Shown here one piece after another: positions 42,403-46,581 of a stretch of 46,581 nt of DNA (positions within the stretch are counted from its first letter, which is position 1; each line of letters starts with the position of its first letter). The notes beneath the pieces are model-generated. The model was not told where the DNA came from, ran no database searches, and saw only the letters and a list, made by a program, of their open reading frames with translations. The position numbers were made by a program, and so were the translations under genes. This stretch comes from an uncultured Aquimarina sp. (GTDB taxonomy: Bacteria > Bacteroidota > Bacteroidia > Flavobacteriales > Flavobacteriaceae): the NCBI GenBank assembly GCA_947496355.1, contig CANMCO010000012.1, positions 73,705 through 120,285 of the forward strand. The letters are read 5' to 3'.

Positions 42403-43617
42403 TTAGCTAATCATTAAACATTCGTCCCATTTGGTATCAAAAGTAGCTAAAAAAGAAATGATTGTTAATCCTATTCCTGCTATTCCTTCTAATACATTAG
42501 TTTCATTTCTCCACTCTTCACCTTTTCCGCTCCACTGCATAAAACCTGCATCACCATTTTTATGCATACCCATTTTTAGTAGTTCATTCATCCAATAGTC
42601 AGCCGATTCTTTAAACACCTCTTCATTGGTCTCTGTGTACATGTGGTTGTATATACCTGCAATTCCGCAAGAGCCATGACAATACCCAGAATCCATAACA
42701 CCAGCTTCTTTAATGTCTCTTCGCTTAGTAGAATGCTTCAAAATTTGTAATGCCTCTTCTTTATACATAGCATTATCTAATGCATTACCTGCTTTCCATA
42801 AAGAAATCCCAATTCCCAGATCCCCGTAGCACCATGCTAATCTTGATGTTGAATTTTCTTCCATATCGGTATGTATCCAACTTGGAAACCACGAAGAGGC
42901 ACTAAGATCTTCATTTTTATGGCTTAACATATACGTTACAGCACCAACTATTTGGTCATGCACCAAATTCTTAAAGTCCTCGTATTGATGCAATCTGCTA
43001 TAAAAATTAATAATACTTGAGATCCCATGTGACAAACTTAGATTAGCACCAGAAAGGCCTGTTTCTTTATTAAGTACAGATTTCCACCAGAGGCCATCAC
43101 CTTCAATTCTGGATGACTTTTTTAAGGATACAATCAAATGATTAAGATATTCTTTATATCTATTCTTTAAATCTACTGACTTGGTGTTTTCGTATCGCTT
43201 TAGGAAATAATATCCATAACCTATTGCCCCATGTAAAAAATCATAATTTTCATTCTCGATATCATTATTCATTACTGAAGATAAATACTCATCCAAATCA
43301 GATAACAATTCATCATTGTCAATATCTATAAACTCTTCCTGGCCAAGAATTTCTAGCACCCATCCTGCACCAGCAATACCGGTACAAAATGTTGGATACG
43401 CGTATCCGCTATTGATATCCTCGATTGTTTTTGATATCATCTCAACACCGCTATCTGCGGGCTCTTCCTGATCAATATATTTAGAATAATAAAACTGAAA
43501 CAAAGAGATTCCTGAAACGCCAGCCAAAACTCCATGATGTTGCTCAGACAATTCATTGTTTTTTATAACATCATATATTTCTTTTAATTTTTCTTCTAGT
43601 GCGGTTTTATTAATCAT
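42403..43617 (-). CDS. LanC-like lanthionine synthetase, copy 1
   Basis: 404-residue cyclase that joins cysteine thiols to dehydrated Ser/Thr. The zinc ligands are Cys263 in LAWCYGDLG and Cys313-His314 in GYCHGSCGI; the other active-site His is probably His197 in LSLSHG, and FLHGAIGYG (about 127) is also conserved. All are intact, so it should be active. It is a paralogue of the gene at 43829, sharing length, motifs and the C-terminus FDTKWDECL. The 211-bp gap upstream contains no gene; a weak promoter (TATATTG) might give it independent expression. Confidence 0.94.
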   Translation of the reverse strand: MINKTALEEKLKEIYDVIKNNELSEQHHGVLAGVSGISLFQFYYSKYIDQEEPADSGVEMISKTIEDINSGYAYPTFCTGIAGAGWVLEILGQEEFIDIDNDELLSDLDEYLSSVMNNDIENENYDFLHGAIGYGYYFLKRYENTKSVDLKNRYKEYLNHLIVSLKKSSRIEGDGLWWKSVLNKETGLSGANLSLSHGISSIINFYSRLHQYEDFKNLVHDQIVGAVTYMLSHKNEDLSASSWFPSWIHTDMEENSTSRLAWCYGDLGIGISLWKAGNALDNAMYKEEALQILKHSTKRRDIKEAGVMDSGYCHGSCGIAGIYNHMYTETNEEVFKESADYWMNELLKMGMHKNGDAGFMQWSGKGEEWRNETNVLEGIAGIGLTIISFLATFDTKWDECLMIS

Positions 43618-43828
43618 TTGTGTGCTATATAAAATGTTGGATTTCTACTTCATTAATTTGATGACAATATAGAGTAGATTACCATAAATGAAAAACAAAT
43701 TTGAATGTTAGCGGTTGCGATATTGTTATTTTTTTCAAACATAGTTCAAAAGGGTAGTGTTTCGCAATCCATTATTATCGATATTCTGGAATACCGAGAG
43801 ATCTTCATGTTTTTTTATCTGGTAGTCC

Positions 43829-45061
43829 CTAATTCATCAATAAACATTCATCCCATTTGGTATCAAACGAAGCCAGGTATGATATTATTGAAAGGCCAAT
43901 TCCTGCAACGCCTTCTAGCAAACTAATTTCTGACCGCCATCCTGCATTTTCTCCTCCTTGCCATTGCATGTATCCGGCATAGGTATCATCATGTACCGCC
44001 ATTTTCAGAGCCTGATCCAGCCAAAAATCCATGGTTTCTTTAAACATAGGTTCGCCAGTCTCTTTGTACATATAATTATATATATGCATGATACCATAAG
44101 CACCATGACATAAGCCAGCATCTTTTACTCCCGCTTCTTCTGGATCTCTTCTTTTTGCTGCATGGGTTAACACCTGTATGGCTTCAGTTTTATAGGTAGC
44201 ATTATCTAATATTTTACCCGCTCTCCATAAGGTAATTCCTATACCCAGATCGCCATAGCACCAAGCTAATCTAGAGCTATCGCTTTTCTCATTTGTATTG
44301 GTGATCCAACTAGGAAAAGACCAGGTACATTGGGTGTCTTTAATTTTGAAACTTAGTACATACTTTATGGATTGTTGTAACAAGTCTTCTACATCACTCT
44401 TAAAATCCTCGTATGCCGCTAATCGTGATAAAAAATTAATGATGCTTGTAATCCCGTGTGCCAGGCTTAAATTATATCCTTTTACCCCTTCATCCCGTAT
44501 TAAATAGGATTCCCATTTGGTTTGATTCCCATCATTTTGGGATGTTTTTTGAAGTAACGCCACGATATTTAATAAGGTTGCCCTGTATTGATCCTTTAGT
44601 GTTTTTGATTTGGTATTTTGGTACCTTTTCAGGAAATAAAATCCTATGCCTAATATCCCGTGTAAAAAATCAAAGAAATTCTGATCTGTTTCTATATCTT
44701 TTATGGTTTTGATCAAAAAATCATCAAACCCCGATAATAATTCATCACAATCCACATCTATAAATTCTTCTTCTTGTAATAACGCTATAGCCCATGCGGC
44801 TCCTGCAATGCCAGAACAGAAGGTGTGAAAACTATATCCATTATTTATTTTTTCAATAACAAAAGATAAGATCTCTGCGCCTATATCGGCATTAGTTTCT
44901 TCTTGAATCAATTTGGAATAATAAAACTGAAACACGGCAATGCCAGATGTACCAGCCAGTACCCCTATTTCGTCTTTACTTTGATAGTTTTCCTGAAGCA
45001 CAAGACTAATTTGCTCTAGTTTTTTTAATAAGACTTGTTTTTTATCTGTCATAATTTTCAT
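43829..45061 (-). CDS. LanC-like lanthionine synthetase, copy 2
   Basis: 410-residue second cyclase. Zinc ligands Cys268 (LAWCYGDLG) and Cys318-His319 (GLCHGAYGI) and His202 (LSLAHG) are all present. The protein starts MKIMTDKK, with Met4 as an alternative start. It is the first enzyme gene after the precursor block, and a terminator-like hairpin ends 15 bases before its start codon. Two intact LanC copies in a single cluster are unusual, since most class I clusters have one; they could process different precursors or different rings. C-terminus FDTKWDECLLMN closely matches copy 1. Confidence 0.94.
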   Translation of the reverse strand: MKIMTDKKQVLLKKLEQISLVLQENYQSKDEIGVLAGTSGIAVFQFYYSKLIQEETNADIGAEILSFVIEKINNGYSFHTFCSGIAGAAWAIALLQEEEFIDVDCDELLSGFDDFLIKTIKDIETDQNFFDFLHGILGIGFYFLKRYQNTKSKTLKDQYRATLLNIVALLQKTSQNDGNQTKWESYLIRDEGVKGYNLSLAHGITSIINFLSRLAAYEDFKSDVEDLLQQSIKYVLSFKIKDTQCTWSFPSWITNTNEKSDSSRLAWCYGDLGIGITLWRAGKILDNATYKTEAIQVLTHAAKRRDPEEAGVKDAGLCHGAYGIMHIYNYMYKETGEPMFKETMDFWLDQALKMAVHDDTYAGYMQWQGGENAGWRSEISLLEGVAGIGLSIISYLASFDTKWDECLLMN

Positions 45062-45064
45062 TCT

Positions 45065-45099
45065 AAAAATAGAGAAAAGCTACCCAATACAGGTAGCTT
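45065..45099 (-). terminator. Hairpin (attenuator or terminator) directly before lanC copy 2
   Basis: On the minus strand AAGCTACC and GGTAGCTT form a perfect 8-bp stem (45077-45099) with a 7-base loop, followed by TTCTCTATTTTT. It ends about 15 bases before the lanC start. It would reduce read-through from the precursor genes into the enzyme genes, or occlude translation initiation. Confidence 0.65.
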
Positions 45100-45163
45100 C
45101 ATCCCAAAAATAAAATTGATATGTAATTGCAATCAAAAGTTGACCTGTATAACACATCTTAAT

Positions 45164-45303
45164 TTAACCTAAAAGACTGGTGTCAACTTTTATTGTTTTA
45201 ATGTTTGTATAGCGTTGTTGTCTACCCCCACCCTTTACTTTGTCTCATTTTAAATCGCTAATTACTTCTTTTTTAATTTTAGATTTTTCAATGCTATTTC
45301 TTG
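45164..45303 (-). pseudogene. Decayed lanthipeptide precursor gene
   Basis: Reading the minus strand from 45294 gives ALKNLKLKKEVISDLK, a stop (TGA, 45247-45245), then DKVKGGGRQQ and about 17 more residues to a TAA at 45164. This is the same leader as the neighbouring precursors (SLKNLKLKKE...VKGG), with the start codon lost (the position of Met reads CAA) and an in-frame stop. The core has no cysteine. A frame from the TTG at 45291 would make only 16 residues. It is a relic of a fourth precursor. Confidence 0.8.
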
Positions 45304-45320
45304 TCCCTATGATTTGTATA

Positions 45321-45357
45321 AAAACCAAGAGAAAAGCTACCTTGTTACAGGCAGCTC
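45321..45357 (-). terminator. Second, related hairpin after precursor A
   Basis: On the minus strand GAGCTGCC and GGTAGCTT pair fully as RNA (two G-U pairs) around an 8-base loop, followed by TTCTCTTGG. The sequence repeats the hairpin at 45065-45099. The plus strand would not pair cleanly at the changed positions, so the structure acts in the minus-strand transcript. Confidence 0.55.
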
Positions 45358-45481
45358 GTCACATAAACAAAAAACTGTATTTGCAACCATACATACCAGT
45401 ACCTTTAGTATTCAAATATTCTAAAAAAGGAAAATAAATTGTCCTGGTGTTTTACGCTTGGTATACAAAATACGGCTTAGC

Positions 45482-45628
45482 TTAGAAACATTGCATTCCA
45501 GGAGGAGGGCAAGAATTAAGCGCTCCCTGAGTTGGGCAGCAATGGCTACCTCCACCTTTTACTTTAGTTAACTTCAAACCACTAATCACTTCTTTTTTAA
45601 GCTGTAAACTTTTTAATGACTTTTTCAT
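45482..45628 (-). CDS. Class I lanthipeptide precursor A
   Basis: A 48-residue precursor that I translated by hand. Leader (1-26): MKKSLKSLQLKKEVISGL and so on to KVKGG, matching the Bacteroidota class I lanthipeptide leader with its L-x-L-x-K-x-x-I pattern and a double-glycine end. The 22-residue core begins GSHCCPTQGALNS and ends CPPPGMQCF. It contains four Cys and three Ser/Thr (Ser28, Thr33, Ser39), so at most three thioether rings can form and at least one Cys stays free or oxidised. The last fifteen residues nearly match precursor B. Located on the same strand ahead of the lanC and lanB genes. Confidence 0.9.
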   Translation of the reverse strand: MKKSLKSLQLKKEVISGLKLTKVKGGGSHCCPTQGALNSCPPPGMQCF

Positions 45629-45657
45629 GATGTTATAATTTAATTGTGAGAGATTTA

Positions 45658-45760
45658 GTGCTGTGAGTTTGATATAAGAAAAGTACTATTCTCGATACAT
45701 CCCGATCAAAAATCGGCACACTCGAATTGACGCACTTTTCTAGGATCAGACTCACAGTAC
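45658..45760. repeat. 103-bp nested inverted-repeat element (REP/MITE-like)
   Basis: The outer arms GTGCTGTGAGTTTGAT (45658-45673) and ATCAGACTCACAGTAC (45745-45760) are complementary apart from two positions. Inside, GAAAAGT/ACTTTTC and CCGAT/ATCGG continue the symmetry, with CTCGATACATCCCGA and CACTCGAATTGACG between. Similar TATCGAG...CTCGAA-type palindromes are, to my recollection, common intergenic repeats in flavobacteria. It lies between precursors B and A. No transposase and no clear target duplication. Confidence 0.7.
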
Positions 45761-45776
45761 TACTATTACTATTATA

Positions 45777-45959
45777 TTAGAAACATTGCATTCCTGGAGG
45801 AGGGCATGTATTTAATGCTCCGTTGGTAATGCAAAAACGTGTCTGTGCAGGAGGGTTAGGACAACCGTGTGTTGGGCAATAGCCTCCTTTTACATTCTCT
45901 AATCCTAGATTACTAATCGTTTCTTTTTTAAGCTTTAAATTCTTCAATGATTTTTTCAT
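45777..45959 (-). CDS. Class I lanthipeptide precursor B
   Basis: 60-residue precursor. The leader (1-26) has MKKSLKNLKLKKETISNL then LENVKGG, the same L-x-L-x-K-x-T-I leader and double glycine as precursor A. The 34-residue core begins YCPTHGCPNPPAQTRFC and ends GALNTCPPPGMQCF. It has five Cys (28, 33, 43, 52, 59) and four Thr (30, 40, 45, 51) and no Ser; two Thr-x-x-Cys pairs (THGC, TRFC) could each give a small methyllanthionine ring. Seven prolines make it rigid. The gene is preceded by the 13-bp-stem terminator of precursor C, so it probably has its own promoter, which I could not define. Confidence 0.93.
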   Translation of the reverse strand: MKKSLKNLKLKKETISNLGLENVKGGYCPTHGCPNPPAQTRFCITNGALNTCPPPGMQCF

Positions 45960-46114
45960 GTGAAATTATATTTTATCAAAATACCTACTCTATTAAAGGT
46001 TTTCGGTTTCCCCTAATCAAATCGATACAACATCGCTTTTGATGTGATACTAATTTAGGAGGTAATGCAGGGTAAGAAAAATTAAATATCCCCAGATTAG
46101 ACAAAATAGGGGCA

Positions 46115-46147
46115 TAAAAAAACCCTGCAATACTTGCAGGGTTTTTG
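46115..46147 (-). terminator. Terminator after precursor C
   Basis: AAAAACCCTGCAA and TTGCAGGGTTTTT form a perfect 13-bp stem with a 3-base loop; T runs flank it on both strands, so it works in either direction. It is 16 bases past the stop of precursor C. Confidence 0.88.
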
Positions 46148-46162
46148 ATGCGTTGATTGTTA

Positions 46163-46330
46163 TTATGGCCTGTGATAACAAGGTCCCCCAAATTGACGAA
46201 CCGTTGGTAGTGGTTCAGTTTCAATTGAAGGAACACTGCTCCCACCCTTAATACTATCCATAGCACCTAAGCTAATTCTTGCAATAGTAAGTTTTTTAAG
46301 ACTGATTTTGTTTGTTTTGTGTGTTTTCAT
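46163..46330 (-). CDS. Class I lanthipeptide-like precursor C, divergent
   Basis: 55-residue peptide that I translated by hand. The leader MKTHKTNKISLKKLTIARI continues to SIKGG (ends at residue 30), with the L-x-K-L-T-I leader element and double glycine of Bacteroidota class I lanthipeptides, but clearly different from A and B. The 25-residue core begins SSVPSIETEPLPTVR and ends FGGPCYHRP. It has three Ser, two Thr and only one Cys, so at most one thioether ring can form and the other Ser/Thr might remain dehydrated. It has its own terminator. Whether the cluster's enzymes process it is unknown. Confidence 0.82.
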   Translation of the reverse strand: MKTHKTNKISLKKLTIARISLGAMDSIKGGSSVPSIETEPLPTVRQFGGPCYHRP

Positions 46331-46350
46331 TTATGTGTGATTTAAAGTTG

Positions 46351-46376
46351 AATACTATCAATACTGTACTAGTATT
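46351..46376. promoter_or_regulatory. Repeated AATACT motifs upstream of precursor C
   Basis: AATACT occurs at 46351-46356 and 46360-46365, and its complement AGTATT at 46371-46376, within the 50 bases upstream of the precursor C start. Such spaced repeats can be regulator binding sites. No clean TAnnTTTG promoter box was found there. Confidence 0.3.
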
Positions 46377-46419
46377 TTTTGAATATAATTTATTAGCATC
46401 AGTAATGATAATATGAATG

Positions 46420-46441
46420 CCCTAATTTAAACAAATTAGGG
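46420..46441. repeat. Inverted repeat in the upstream gap
   Basis: CCCTAATTT and AAATTAGGG form a perfect 9-bp arm pair with a 4-base loop. No T run follows on either strand, so a terminator role is weak. The remaining sequence to 46581 holds no recognisable gene; GGTACTTCGACTACGCT at 46491-46507 resembles pieces of flavobacterial intergenic repeats. Confidence 0.45.
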
Positions 46442-46581
46442 TGTATGAACTCATAAAACTTATGCATACGTTTTGGCTCTGTCATGTATAGGTACTTCGA
46501 CTACGCTATTAGATTAGATGTTTTAATTTAGGAATGTATAATCTGTAGAATTATCTGAACAACCAGAGGAGATAGGTGAAC

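Noticed and set aside
43705..43926. 73-codon plus-strand frame between the lanC genes
   Set aside because: Runs into the 3' end of lanC copy 2 on the opposite strand, with no motif; a chance frame.
45240..45437. 65-codon plus-strand frame
   Set aside because: It is antisense to the decayed precursor and the hairpin; composition and context give no support.
45985..46266. 93-codon minus-strand frame
   Set aside because: It overlaps precursor C in another frame and crosses its terminator hairpin; no recognisable protein features.
46399..46485. 28-codon minus-strand frame near the right end
   Set aside because: No leader motif, no Cys, and it spans an inverted repeat; not supported as a precursor.
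1..46581. CRISPR array, phage genes, insertion sequence transposase or rRNA
   Set aside because: I looked for regular spaced repeats, transposase-like frames and rRNA signatures and saw none.

Overview
The window looks like a stretch of a Flavobacteriaceae chromosome (Bacteroidota; Aquimarina-like is my best guess). The DNA is AT-rich, several promoters fit the Bacteroidota -7 element TAnnTTTG, and the gene content is typical of the group: flavobacterial carotenoid genes, a PbpC/alpha-2-macroglobulin pair, FeoAB with a Cys-rich partner, and class I lanthipeptide genes with a split LanB. No database search was possible; all assignments come from reading motifs.

1-10471 (minus strand): a tightly packed nine-gene catabolic operon. 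In transcription order it holds a TetR regulator, acyl-CoA ligase, SDR, acyl-CoA carboxylase carboxyltransferase, biotin carboxylase/BCCP, enoyl-CoA hydratase, a beta-keto acid cleavage enzyme (BKACE), a PECR-like SDR and an acyl-CoA dehydrogenase cut by the window edge. The gene set resembles the atu/liu (acyclic terpene/leucine) pathways, but with a BKACE and no AtuA or HMG-CoA lyase in view. A 16-bp palindrome sits in front of the TetR gene.

10639-21754: pbpC and a thioester-type alpha-2-macroglobulin lipoprotein, normally neighbours, are separated here by a TPR hybrid histidine kinase, a cytochrome P450 N-terminal remnant and a GNAT gene. 21853-28128: isoaspartyl peptidase lipoprotein, TIR-domain protein, radical SAM protein with two operator-like palindromes upstream, an HD hydrolase/acyl-ACP desaturase/PlsC lipid operon, and a bacilliredoxin.

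28342-38585: a DjlA-like J-protein; three carotenoid genes (lycopene cyclase, CruF-like hydratase, CrtD/CrtI desaturase) suggesting a myxol/saproxanthin-type pigment; a small secreted protein; an EamA transporter; a FeoB-associated peptide with FeoB and FeoA; a SCO protein; and the site-2 protease RseP. A tRNA-Asn with its own promoter and terminator follows at 38679.

38868-46581 (minus strand): the most interesting part, a class I lanthipeptide cluster. In transcription order it has three intact short precursor genes, a decayed fourth precursor, two paralogous LanC cyclases, a LanB glutamylation subunit, a separate LanB elimination subunit, and a terminator. Two precursors share a near-identical C-terminal core module and differ in the rest of the core. 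The precursor block is punctuated by hairpins, including two related terminator/attenuator-like hairpins, one directly before lanC, and a 103-bp palindromic element. No leader protease or exporter is visible; these probably lie beyond 46581.
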